The position numbers and the translations under genes were made by a program. A DNA stretch of 35,635 nt from Bacteroidales bacterium UBA1735 (lineage in GTDB: Bacteria; Bacteroidota; Bacteroidia; Bacteroidales; Paludibacteraceae), in NCBI GenBank assembly GCA_002315745.1, contig DCID01000037.1:9620-45254 (forward strand). Reading direction: 5' to 3'. Below are positions 8,814 to 16,692 of the stretch, one piece after another (positions within the stretch are counted from its first letter, which is position 1; every line of letters begins with the position of its first letter). The notes beneath the pieces are model-generated. The model saw nothing but the letters and a program-made list of their open reading frames with translations. It was not told the origin of the DNA and did no database searches.

Positions 8814-10598
8814 CTAATCTTTTGTTTCTTTGCACCCCTTAAAAGCATATCGACCCACATTCGTGGTATGAGGCAAAGTTGGAACAGGTATCTTAAGCAT
8901 CTTACAATCTTTAAAAGCGGATGCTCCGATGGTTCTAAGTTCCTCAGGGAAAATAACTTCTCGTAAACTGGAACAGCCCGAAAAAGCCTCTTCTCCGATA
9001 CTTTCTAAATAGGTAGGAAAGGTGATTTTTTCCAATCGTTTGCATTGGTAGAAAGCACCGGAATGGATAGTGATTAGGCTATCACCTAATGTGACTTCGC
9101 TTAGATTAACACACATCGAGAATGCTCCTGAGCCAATACTAACGACTTTTTCGGGGATATTGATTTCTATTAACTTCTTACATTCCATAAAAGCCTCATC
9201 TTCGATGAGGTGTAGTCCTTCCGGAAGGGGAAATTCGTATAATTCTTGACAATTTTGGAAGGCATTTTTTCCAATACGATACAATGAAGCAGGCAGCGCA
9301 ATCTGTTCCAACGCTATACAATTCTTAAAAGTCTCGTCATCAATGGCATATACACCCTCTGGGATATTGATATCGCTTAGGTGGGTGCAATCCATGAATG
9401 CTCCTTTACGGATGGTGAGAATATAGTTGGGTAAATGTACATTACGCATCTTACTGCATGCGGCAAAAGCCTTTTCTCCGATACACTCTACCGATTCTGG
9501 GAAGGAGGGGGCTTCTAAGGAAGCACATCCTGCAAATGCACCATCACTAATAATGCGTACTTGCCCCGTCATGTCTATTTTGGAAAGACTGGTGCATAGG
9601 AAAAAACATGCGGTGGGAATAGCGGTGATGGATTGTGGTAAACGAATGGTGCGTATGTTCTTACATTGGTAGAAAGCGCCTGTCCCCATGTACGATAGAT
9701 GGTTGGGAAGGGTAATCTCTTTGAGGCGCTCACACTCGTAGAACGCGAAATGCTCGATGCGTGTAATGGAAGGGGGAATGGTTACCGTAGTCAGCGCATG
9801 GCATTGATAAAAACATGCGGCAGGAATAGTTGATACTTGTTCGGGAATAGTGACAGATACAATATGTTTTTGCCCGCGGAATGCACCCTCAGCCAATAAT
9901 CGTGTAGGGACTCGGTCTCGGCAAACAAACTTACTGGCTGCTTTTTCGCTCACAGCGATTAAGCAACTATCGATATATAACCCGCCACGTCTCCATTTGC
10001 GCTCATTTAACCATATCCCAGATTTGGTGAATGCGTTTTGGCCAATGCTTGTCACCGAAGAGGGAATGTTAACACGAGCCAGATTTTTACAATCCTGGAA
10101 AGTGCCATTATCAATGCGTCGAATAGAGGAGGGGATCTCAACGTGTTTGATGACCTTATGCCCAGCAAAGGCCTCAGAGGCAATAATACGTGTGCCTTCT
10201 GGAATAACGTAATGGGTAGCGGTCGTTTTGTCTGCGCAAATAAGGCAACTATCGATGTAGAGTACACCATCCGTCCAATTCTCTTTCTCTAACCATATGC
10301 CTGTTCCCTCTAGAGCAGAACGAGCAATCGTTTGTAATGTGTGTGGCAAACGAAGGCGCATGAGCGATTTACACCCTTTGAAGGCATTTTTACCTATTGC
10401 GGTAACGATGTAAACTTCTTCACCCACAAGGATGGTATCGGGGATGTAGACTGAATCTGTCGCTTTGGGGTTGATACTGACCGTCGCAGTCTGCTGGAGA
10501 GGATCTAAGGTATATGTTATGCCAAGATAAGTAGCATCCTCTGCCAACAACAGTGGGCAGATAGCTATTAATATACCAAAAAGTACCAGGCGTTTCAT
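8814..10598 (-). CDS. Secreted BspA-type leucine-rich-repeat protein
   Basis: The 594-residue protein has a signal peptide at 1-19 and is otherwise almost entirely LRR_5 (Treponema pallidum/BspA-type) repeats of ~23 residues, with consensus IxxxAFxxCxxLxxIxLPxxLxxI. About twenty repeats are recognisable. Two repeats near residues 93-130 and 190-230 carry a longer insert, GIWLxxxxW..GxLYIDSCLI, followed by a degenerate strand and a resumed AF repeat. Such proteins sit on or outside the cell surface and often mediate adhesion or protein binding. No clear C-terminal sorting tail is visible, since it ends in a repeat (YAFKGCKETKD). It is transcribed alone from its own promoter and ends four bases from mutS2. 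Confidence 0.9.
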   Translation of the reverse strand: MKRLVLFGILIAICPLLLAEDATYLGITYTLDPLQQTATVSINPKATDSVYIPDTILVGEEVYIVTAIGKNAFKGCKSLMRLRLPHTLQTIARSALEGTGIWLEKENWTDGVLYIDSCLICADKTTATHYVIPEGTRIIASEAFAGHKVIKHVEIPSSIRRIDNGTFQDCKNLARVNIPSSVTSIGQNAFTKSGIWLNERKWRRGGLYIDSCLIAVSEKAASKFVCRDRVPTRLLAEGAFRGQKHIVSVTIPEQVSTIPAACFYQCHALTTVTIPPSITRIEHFAFYECERLKEITLPNHLSYMGTGAFYQCKNIRTIRLPQSITAIPTACFFLCTSLSKIDMTGQVRIISDGAFAGCASLEAPSFPESVECIGEKAFAACSKMRNVHLPNYILTIRKGAFMDCTHLSDINIPEGVYAIDDETFKNCIALEQIALPASLYRIGKNAFQNCQELYEFPLPEGLHLIEDEAFMECKKLIEINIPEKVVSIGSGAFSMCVNLSEVTLGDSLITIHSGAFYQCKRLEKITFPTYLESIGEEAFSGCSSLREVIFPEELRTIGASAFKDCKMLKIPVPTLPHTTNVGRYAFKGCKETKD

Positions 10599-10617
10599 AT
10601 ATGCACAAAATCCGGCG

Positions 10618-10648
10618 CAAAATTACAAAAAAAAAAGGAGATACGCAA
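10618..10648 (-). promoter_or_regulatory. Promoter for the LRR protein gene
   Basis: On the minus strand, TTG (10648-10646), 20 bases, then TAATTTTG (10625-10618), an exact match to the Bacteroidota -33/-7 pattern. The start site should lie near 10611, leaving a leader of only about 13 bases to the ATG at 10598. The rest of the A/T-rich 10599-10752 gap holds this promoter and the divergent GT4 promoter, and no other gene is visible. Confidence 0.75.
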
Positions 10649-10696
10649 CTTTTTTCTCAATTTTCTTACGATTTTATAAAAATGAGGATTATTTTT

Positions 10697-10727
10697 TTGG
10701 TAATGTCAACTATTTTTACTACTTTTG
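10697..10727 (+). promoter_or_regulatory. Promoter for the plus-strand glycan operon
   Basis: TTG at 10697-10699 and TACTTTTG at 10720-10727 with a 20-base spacer. The predicted start site near 10734 gives a leader of about 19 bases to the GT4 ATG at 10753. This is the only good promoter seen for the five overlapping genes up to 16692. Confidence 0.78.
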
Positions 10728-10752
10728 TACGGGTTTCTATGTCCAAGGAGTA

Positions 10753-11763
10753 ATGAGAGTACTATTTTTATCAGAGTGGTATCCCTCCGAGAAGGATCAA
10801 ATGGCGGGACTGTTTGTGCAAAAACACGCGCAAGCGGTGGCGGCGCAGGGATGTGAAGTACGTGTCAATACATGGTGGCCACAAGTGGACATCGTGCAGT
10901 TGAATGTGTTGACTCTGAAGAAGGGACTGATAGCCTACATGCTTAAGCGGGTATTGGGTATTCCTTATATTATAGTGGAACATTGGAGTGGTTATCTACC
11001 TCAAAATGGACAATTTGAGCGCTTCCCTGCATGGAAACAACGATTGTTAAAAGAGATTGCGCATGAGGCAAACGGCATCTATCCTGTGAGTGAGGTTTTG
11101 GCAGATAATATGAAACGCTGTGGCATTACCAACAACACTTGGGGAAAGATTAACAACGTAGTGGATGACTTCTTCTACACGCCATCGTCTTTCAGCGAAG
11201 CGGTCTTTAATCCATCAGCGAAGCGGTCGATAAACCTTCTCCATGTCAGTTGCTTCGATGAAGCACCGAAAAACGTGAAGGGACTATTACGGGCGATAAA
11301 ATCCGTTAGTGAAAAGCGACAAGATTTTTTATTAACATTGGTGGGAACTGGCAAGGACTGGCAGGCATGCAAGGACTATGCCCGCGAGTTGGCTATCCCA
11401 AAATCGTTATTGCATTGGACAGGCGAAGTGACACCCGAACAGGTGTGCGAATATATGCAGCAAAGTGCATGTTTAATTTTGGATAGTAGCTTTGAGACGT
11501 ATGGTATTCCATTGGCAGAAGCCATTTCTGTGGGCATTCCTTCTATTGAGTCGGATAGTTGTGGTCTCCGACTTCCTAAGGAATGTGGTGTATCTATTGC
11601 GCCAATGGATGATGAGGCATTAGTCGATGCCATTCGGTATATGTTAGACCATTATAGGGATTATGATGCTGCTACCATCCGTTCCTATGGGGAACAATAT
11701 CGGTTTGATAGGGTGGGCAAAAACTTAGTGGAAATATATCAAGAAACAATAAGACGAAAATGA
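10753..11763 (+). CDS. Glycosyltransferase family 4 protein
   Basis: A GT-B fold glycosyltransferase of 336 residues, shorter than the usual ~370-400 because the N-terminal Rossmann half is compact. Visible: MRVLFLSEWYPSEKDQMAGLFVQKHAQAV at the N-terminus (a GT4 opening), an HWSGY segment, the domain junction INLLHVSCFDEAPKNVKGLLRAI, then VGTGKDW, and the donor-site E(x7)E region FETYGIPLAEAISVGIPSI. It probably adds a sugar to a lipid-linked surface glycan at the cytoplasmic membrane. Acceptor and donor cannot be told. Residues ~147-160 in the interdomain linker are encoded by a repeat element (11193-11233). It is first in the operon and shares ATGA with the next gene. Confidence 0.9.
   Translation: MRVLFLSEWYPSEKDQMAGLFVQKHAQAVAAQGCEVRVNTWWPQVDIVQLNVLTLKKGLIAYMLKRVLGIPYIIVEHWSGYLPQNGQFERFPAWKQRLLKEIAHEANGIYPVSEVLADNMKRCGITNNTWGKINNVVDDFFYTPSSFSEAVFNPSAKRSINLLHVSCFDEAPKNVKGLLRAIKSVSEKRQDFLLTLVGTGKDWQACKDYARELAIPKSLLHWTGEVTPEQVCEYMQQSACLILDSSFETYGIPLAEAISVGIPSIESDSCGLRLPKECGVSIAPMDDEALVDAIRYMLDHYRDYDAATIRSYGEQYRFDRVGKNLVEIYQETIRRK
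11193..11233 (+). repeat. Double CAGCGAAGCGGTC repeat inside the GT4 gene
   Basis: Two perfect copies of CAGCGAAGCGGTC lie at 11193-11205 and 11216-11228, 23 bases apart. The first is followed by TTT and the second by GATAA. A close relative with the same order and nearly the same flanks lies at 29442-29475 inside rimO. It is read in frame here within the linker between the two GT-B domains. Confidence 0.8.
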
Positions 11764-13151
11764 GGATACGGGTATTATTCGCTATATTATTAGTCAGCTT
11801 GTCCGTTTACGCGGTGCGATTTTCGGAAGAAGCAAAATGCAACTGCCAAATGATGGATAGCATCCACGGAACGGTCACACTTATTTTTGCTACCGATAGT
11901 GCCCATTTTGCTTTCCCATTGGACTCTATCATATATATATCTGCATACGGCTCTATTTCTGAGTGGGGTGAAAAAAAGGATGGCTATCAATTGGACTCAA
12001 TTAGTGAAGATAGTTGTTTCTACCATACGTTTACGTATCAACAATTGGAACGTCCGGGCAATTCTGGGCAACCAGAGTTTATGTTTTATGTAGAAACAAT
12101 TGATTCTGCGTATTATCTTTTGCCTGATACGATAGGGGAAAATGCGATTGATAGGAGGATGGTTTTTGTCAATAACGAAATGACGCTATTACTGTTTCTT
12201 CCTAATAGCCAACCCTATTTTACGACGGATACTAATGAACTTTATGCTCGTTGTTTAGAGGCACAAGAAGTACGTCCATTAAGCGATTATGACTTAACCG
12301 ATTCTGTGGATCAGCATCGAATATGCAATTTCCGTCGTGTACCAGGAACGATGCAACTATATCGTTCCTATCATCCCTATTACCCTGATAAACCGCAGTA
12401 CGATACGGAAGTGGTGCGGTTACATTGGGTGGCAGAATTGGCGCAACAAGTTGGAATAAGAAGTGATATCACCCTGTCTAGTAATCAAGAAAAATATGTA
12501 GGTACTAAATATGCTTGCCAAGGTGATTCGGTTATCATATCCATGCCTCTTTATCATCAACAGTTGTTAGCTGATAGCAATATCTTATATGTAGGTGAGC
12601 AGTATGGAGGACATCCTTCTGTGGGAGCGTGTTTCTACCATAGTGAAAGTCTCCAATATGCCCAATGGATGCAAGAGGTTGTGGAGTTTATTATGGATAA
12701 TAATCATCCGTTGCCTATACAAATGCATTGTGCTTTAGGCGCGGATCGAACAGGAATGTTTAGTGCCACTATTGCGGCGATGTGCGGAGCAGATTGGCAA
12801 ACTATTGTGGCCGATTATTGTGAAACTAGTAATATGAAGATTCAAACCTATCGTCATCCGAATAGGTTGTATTATGCTTTTGAACGAATGATTGGAGCGA
12901 AGCCAGATCAATTAACGACATCCCAATTGTGCAATGCGGTACGGCAACATTTTGTGGATATGGGGGTGCTGACATTGGAGCAAATCCAAGCGATGGTGAA
13001 TAGATTAAACCAACCCGTTGTAACGGATGTGGATAGAGTGGAATATAATAGACAGTCCGTTTCATCGTACGATTTATTGGGACGATTGGTGGACGCATCG
13101 TACAAAGGCATAGTAATTCAACAAGGTGTGAAAGTAAACAGATATGATTGA
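11760..13151 (+). CDS. Exported protein-tyrosine phosphatase (Y_phosphatase3 type)
   Basis: 463 residues. A signal peptide (residues 1-18, VLFAILLVSLSVYA) is followed by an N-terminal beta-rich region to about 150, then a tyrosine/dual-specificity phosphatase domain with the P-loop HCALGADRTG (Cys324-X5-Arg330), the HCxxGxDRTG form typical of PF13350-type enzymes. The C-terminal ~29 residues, YDLLGR followed by KGIVIQQGVKV, look like the sorting or anchoring tail common on exported Bacteroidota proteins. It should therefore act in the periplasm or at the surface. The ATG overlaps the GT4 stop (ATGA) and its end overlaps the flippase start by 8 bases. The substrate is unknown; a phosphorylated surface protein or glycan is possible. 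Confidence 0.85.
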   Translation: MRIRVLFAILLVSLSVYAVRFSEEAKCNCQMMDSIHGTVTLIFATDSAHFAFPLDSIIYISAYGSISEWGEKKDGYQLDSISEDSCFYHTFTYQQLERPGNSGQPEFMFYVETIDSAYYLLPDTIGENAIDRRMVFVNNEMTLLLFLPNSQPYFTTDTNELYARCLEAQEVRPLSDYDLTDSVDQHRICNFRRVPGTMQLYRSYHPYYPDKPQYDTEVVRLHWVAELAQQVGIRSDITLSSNQEKYVGTKYACQGDSVIISMPLYHQQLLADSNILYVGEQYGGHPSVGACFYHSESLQYAQWMQEVVEFIMDNNHPLPIQMHCALGADRTGMFSATIAAMCGADWQTIVADYCETSNMKIQTYRHPNRLYYAFERMIGAKPDQLTTSQLCNAVRQHFVDMGVLTLEQIQAMVNRLNQPVVTDVDRVEYNRQSVSSYDLLGRLVDASYKGIVIQQGVKVNRYD

Positions 13152-14379
13152 TTATCAACATATATTACATCGATTGCGTGAGACAAGAGTGCTGCAAAAC
13201 TATAGTTATATGTCCGCGTTACAGGTGGGGAATGCGCTAATAAGTGTACTTATATATCCCTATCTCATTCGCGTAATGGGTGCTGATGCAATGGGACTAT
13301 ATGCTTTTATTCTTGGTATTGTTATGTACTTCCAAGCTATGGTGGAGTTTGGCTTCGATATGCCTGCTGCAAAAGCGGTTTCTTTGGCTCATGATCAACC
13401 TCATAAACTCAATCGCATTATCAGTCAAGTGTGGGTCTGCAAATGGCTATTGCTAGTTACCGTATCGCTTTTGGCAGTGCCTATTGTTTGGTGGATACCT
13501 ATCTTACGTCGCCACGTGGTGTTGTTTATGGTTATTTATGCGCAGATAATCTATTCTATACTTTTTCCACAATGGTATTACCAAGGTATGAAAAATATGC
13601 GTTTTTCCACCATTGTGCAATTTTGTATTCGTCTTTTGCAGATACCTCTTATCATTTGGCTTGTCCATGATGCCAATGATGTGATTATCTATGCGGCCAT
13701 TGTTAGCGGTACACTACTCTTAGGTGGTTTAGTCGGAGGATGGAATATTTACCGAGAAGGTCGTCGATGGGTTTGGGTATCGTGGCAAGAGTTGTGGCAA
13801 CTATTCCATGAGGTGTGTCCGTTCTTCATTACCAATATCTCTGCTACGATAAAAGAAAGAACTTTAACCACGTTGATAGGCGTATTCTTAGGAATGCGCG
13901 AAGTGGCTATTTACGATTTAGCGATGAAAGTGGTGCAAATACCACGTCTATTGATTAATAGTGTCAATGGTGCCCTGTTCCCAGAGGTGGTGGCAAATGC
14001 GACACCTCATCGAGTACGCGCTATTTTGCATTATGAACGTTGGATAGGGATCTTAGCAATAGGAGGTGTGATATTATTGGGGTATCCAACTATTTGGATA
14101 TTAGGTGGGAAAACCATGCTTGCGGCTTATCCTGTAGCCGTTATATTGGCATGTACAATATATTCGTTTTTAGTTGTGGGGGCGTATTTGCAATTTGTGT
14201 TTATCGCTCAAGGACGATATTCGATAGTTGCGCAGAATCAGTTGATTGCGATGACGACATGCGTGTTACTAGGTGGTCTAGGTATGTGGATATACCCTGC
14301 GGCATGGATAGCTGCCTTGGCATTAGTTTTGTCGGGCGGAGTGGAGATTATTTATTGTAGAACAAAATATAAGAATTGA
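13144..14379 (+). CDS. Wzx-type polysaccharide flippase
   Basis: A 411-residue integral membrane protein of the MOP/polysaccharide transporter group. About twelve hydrophobic segments are visible, beginning NYSYMSALQVGNALISVLIYPYLIRVMGADAMGLYAF, a typical Wzx start. The central FFITNISATIKERTLTTLIGVFLGMREVAIYDLAMKV and the PEVVAN motif support the family. Its role is to flip lipid-linked glycan repeat units across the inner membrane. It lies between an exported phosphatase and an exported CotH-like kinase, in the operon that also encodes two glycosyltransferases. Glycan specificity cannot be inferred. A polymerase (Wzy) and initiating transferase are not in the window. Confidence 0.9.
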   Translation: MIDYQHILHRLRETRVLQNYSYMSALQVGNALISVLIYPYLIRVMGADAMGLYAFILGIVMYFQAMVEFGFDMPAAKAVSLAHDQPHKLNRIISQVWVCKWLLLVTVSLLAVPIVWWIPILRRHVVLFMVIYAQIIYSILFPQWYYQGMKNMRFSTIVQFCIRLLQIPLIIWLVHDANDVIIYAAIVSGTLLLGGLVGGWNIYREGRRWVWVSWQELWQLFHEVCPFFITNISATIKERTLTTLIGVFLGMREVAIYDLAMKVVQIPRLLINSVNGALFPEVVANATPHRVRAILHYERWIGILAIGGVILLGYPTIWILGGKTMLAAYPVAVILACTIYSFLVVGAYLQFVFIAQGRYSIVAQNQLIAMTTCVLLGGLGMWIYPAAWIAALALVLSGGVEIIYCRTKYKN

Positions 14380-14384
14380 AGAAT

Positions 14385-15761
14385 ATGAGAAAACACTTTT
14401 GGTTAGGTATGATGCTCTTATGTGGAGGTGTGGTCTTTGGAGAATCCTTGCCAAAGATATATTTGTCGTATGATAAGTTGGATAGAGATACCTTTAATAA
14501 TGGTACATTTACCTTGGTCAATGGTGAAGATACGCTTAATTTGTGTATGAAAGTAAGACATAGAGGAGCTTATGCTGCGCGCTTTGAGAAGGCTGCCTAT
14601 GCTATCAAACTATTAGATGAAAAAGGAAAGAAATATGAGACTTCACTTCTTGGTATGCGTAAAGATAACTACTGGGTGTTAGATGCTATGGCGATAGACA
14701 AGGCACGAATGCGTAATCGTGTTGCGATGGATATATGGCTTGCCATGTCACACGACCCTTGGTATAAAGCGCAAGAGAAAAAGGTCATCAATGGCTATCG
14801 TGGTCAAATAGTGGAAGTTTTTTTAGATAGTATGCCACGCGGCATTTATTGCCTCATGGAACGAATTGATCGCAAACAATTGAAATTACCGAAGTATGTG
14901 GATAGCTTAGGTGTACAGAGTACACTCTATAAGAGCATACGTGCGGAACGTTCTGGCTTTGAGAAGAGACCTTCCTATTGTCCCTCTTCTAAAGTGACGG
15001 TGTGGGATTATCAATGGGAACCAAAACATCCTGATTATGAGGATGGTGAACCTATTGACTGGCGTCCTCTATACAATATGTTTCACTTTATATGGGATGC
15101 CGATTCAACCACTTTCGTAGATAGTATTGCTTCCTATGTGGATCTACCTGTTTGGCGGGACTATGAGCTTTTCTGCCAGTTTATTGCGGCTTGGGATAAT
15201 ACATCTAAGAATATGTATGTGAGTTTCTATGATACGCAAAATGATCATCGTGGTTTAGTATCACCCTGGGATATTGACCATTCCTTTGGACGTAAGTGGG
15301 ATAGTTCAGAAGAGAGTGATTCTATTATCCTATTTGATAAGAACAAACTATCCATTCGTTTGCGTAAGGAATACCCTGGGTATCAGGACTCTTTGAATCA
15401 ACGTTGGAAAGAACTGCGTCAAACTATATTCAGTGAGCAATATGTGGATTCTGTATTGGATTACTATTTTGACTTATACCAAACAACGGGTATGGATACT
15501 TTGGAACAAAGATTATGGTCAGGTGTCGGAACGGTTCCCGTTGTCTTTGACATCCCCTCGGAACGTTTTTATATCAAGGATTGGTTACAACGTCGTGTAG
15601 CTTTTTTAGACTCGTGTTATCATTATGAGAAACCTGATGTGCCGACTGAACAGCAATCGACCATAGAGAAAATTATTCATCAAAAGATACTCCTTGATGG
15701 ACATATGTACATCTTAAAATCGGAACACGTTTATGATTGCCTCGGCAGACGATATAAATAA
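14385..15761 (+). CDS. Exported CotH-like kinase family protein
   Basis: 458 residues from the ATG at 14385. A TTG at 14376 overlaps the flippase stop but adds only three residues before the signal peptide, so ATG is preferred. Residues 1-19 form a signal peptide (cleavage after VFG or so). The CotH signature regions are visible: KVRHRGAYAARFEKAAYAIKL, GYRGQIVEVFLDSMPRGIYCLMERID, and the metal-binding PWDIDHSFG at 294-302 (Asp296, Asp298). CotH proteins in spores and fungi are atypical protein kinases or surface adhesins; the activity here is inferred. The C-terminal tail (about 434-458, KILLDGHMYIL then YDCLGRR) resembles exported-protein tails in Bacteroidales. Its end overlaps the GT2 gene by 29 bases. 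Confidence 0.87.
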   Translation: MRKHFWLGMMLLCGGVVFGESLPKIYLSYDKLDRDTFNNGTFTLVNGEDTLNLCMKVRHRGAYAARFEKAAYAIKLLDEKGKKYETSLLGMRKDNYWVLDAMAIDKARMRNRVAMDIWLAMSHDPWYKAQEKKVINGYRGQIVEVFLDSMPRGIYCLMERIDRKQLKLPKYVDSLGVQSTLYKSIRAERSGFEKRPSYCPSSKVTVWDYQWEPKHPDYEDGEPIDWRPLYNMFHFIWDADSTTFVDSIASYVDLPVWRDYELFCQFIAAWDNTSKNMYVSFYDTQNDHRGLVSPWDIDHSFGRKWDSSEESDSIILFDKNKLSIRLRKEYPGYQDSLNQRWKELRQTIFSEQYVDSVLDYYFDLYQTTGMDTLEQRLWSGVGTVPVVFDIPSERFYIKDWLQRRVAFLDSCYHYEKPDVPTEQQSTIEKIIHQKILLDGHMYILKSEHVYDCLGRRYK

Positions 15762-16692
15762 ACCGCTCGTTTCTATTAGTGTGCCTATTTATAATGTGGC
15801 AGCCTATATAGAACAATGTGCCCGTTCGCTTTTTGAGCAGACCTACTTTAACCTTGAGTATGTCTTTGTTAATGATGCTACTCCAGATAACAGTATGGAT
15901 ATCCTACGCCGAGTAGCTCAGGATTACCCACATCGTTTATCACAAATACGCTATTTGAATAATGACCTCAACCATGGTTTGGCTTATACGCGTACGCGTA
16001 GTATAAAGGAGGCGAAAGGAACGTACATTTGTTGTGTCGATTCCGATGATTGGGTAGAGCATGATATGGTGAGCCAATTAGTAGAAAAAGCATTGTCAAG
16101 CGGAGCAGAAATGGTAGAGTTAGGGTCGTCTGTCACATCCAATTATTCATTCGTTGAAGTGCTCCAAGACCTGCCTTGCAATAATATATGGGGAAAAATG
16201 TTCCATCGGTCACTATTCTCGGATAAAACCATTTTTGCTCCTGAAGGATTGGATTATATGGAAGATCGGCACGTGTTAACTCGTCTGCGTTATAAGGTGA
16301 AAAATGTGGCTAACTTAGATATGCAACTCTATCACTATCGATTGAATCGCGTAGGGTCGGTAGCAACTGCAAAAACGGCTCAACATATTCATTGTATGAT
16401 TCGTTTTTATCAAGAATTGGAGAAGTGGATGAAACAAGAAGGTATATTGGATTATTATTCCCAGGTCTTGGCGGAACAGAAAGTACGAGATAAAATACGC
16501 CTCTTAATGGCATGTCAAGATCAAACTGTAGATTATGTGTATGCGGATCTTTATCGGGAAGAAGAAACGATATATATGTCCCGTTTACATCGTAGTCAAT
16601 GGTTATTTGCCCATCTTCTTCATCTCCATTATTGGCACTTGATTTCGCTGTATAGATATTATATCAAACTGCGCATTACTTGTGCGTCATAA
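15733..16692 (+). CDS. Glycosyltransferase family 2 protein
   Basis: 319 residues with a GT-A fold N-terminus: VSISVPIYNVAAYIEQCARSL, VNDATPDNS, GLAYTRTRSIKEAKGTYICCVDSDDW with the metal-binding DSDD, and further on MEDRHVLTRL. The C-terminal part is basic and aromatic without a clear membrane segment. Such enzymes transfer a sugar to a growing lipid-linked or surface glycan at the inner membrane face. The start overlaps the CotH gene by 29 bases. The coding end overlaps the convergent cysteine desulfidase-like gene by 17 bases. Codons upstream of VSISVP offer no better start than ATG 15733. Confidence 0.9.
   Translation: MIASADDINKPLVSISVPIYNVAAYIEQCARSLFEQTYFNLEYVFVNDATPDNSMDILRRVAQDYPHRLSQIRYLNNDLNHGLAYTRTRSIKEAKGTYICCVDSDDWVEHDMVSQLVEKALSSGAEMVELGSSVTSNYSFVEVLQDLPCNNIWGKMFHRSLFSDKTIFAPEGLDYMEDRHVLTRLRYKVKNVANLDMQLYHYRLNRVGSVATAKTAQHIHCMIRFYQELEKWMKQEGILDYYSQVLAEQKVRDKIRLLMACQDQTVDYVYADLYREEETIYMSRLHRSQWLFAHLLHLHYWHLISLYRYYIKLRITCAS

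Noticed and set aside
10201..10213. Another copy of the AGCGGTC repeat (GTAGCGGTCG)
   Set aside because: Only seven bases match, there is no second unit, and it fits the normal LRR coding sequence.
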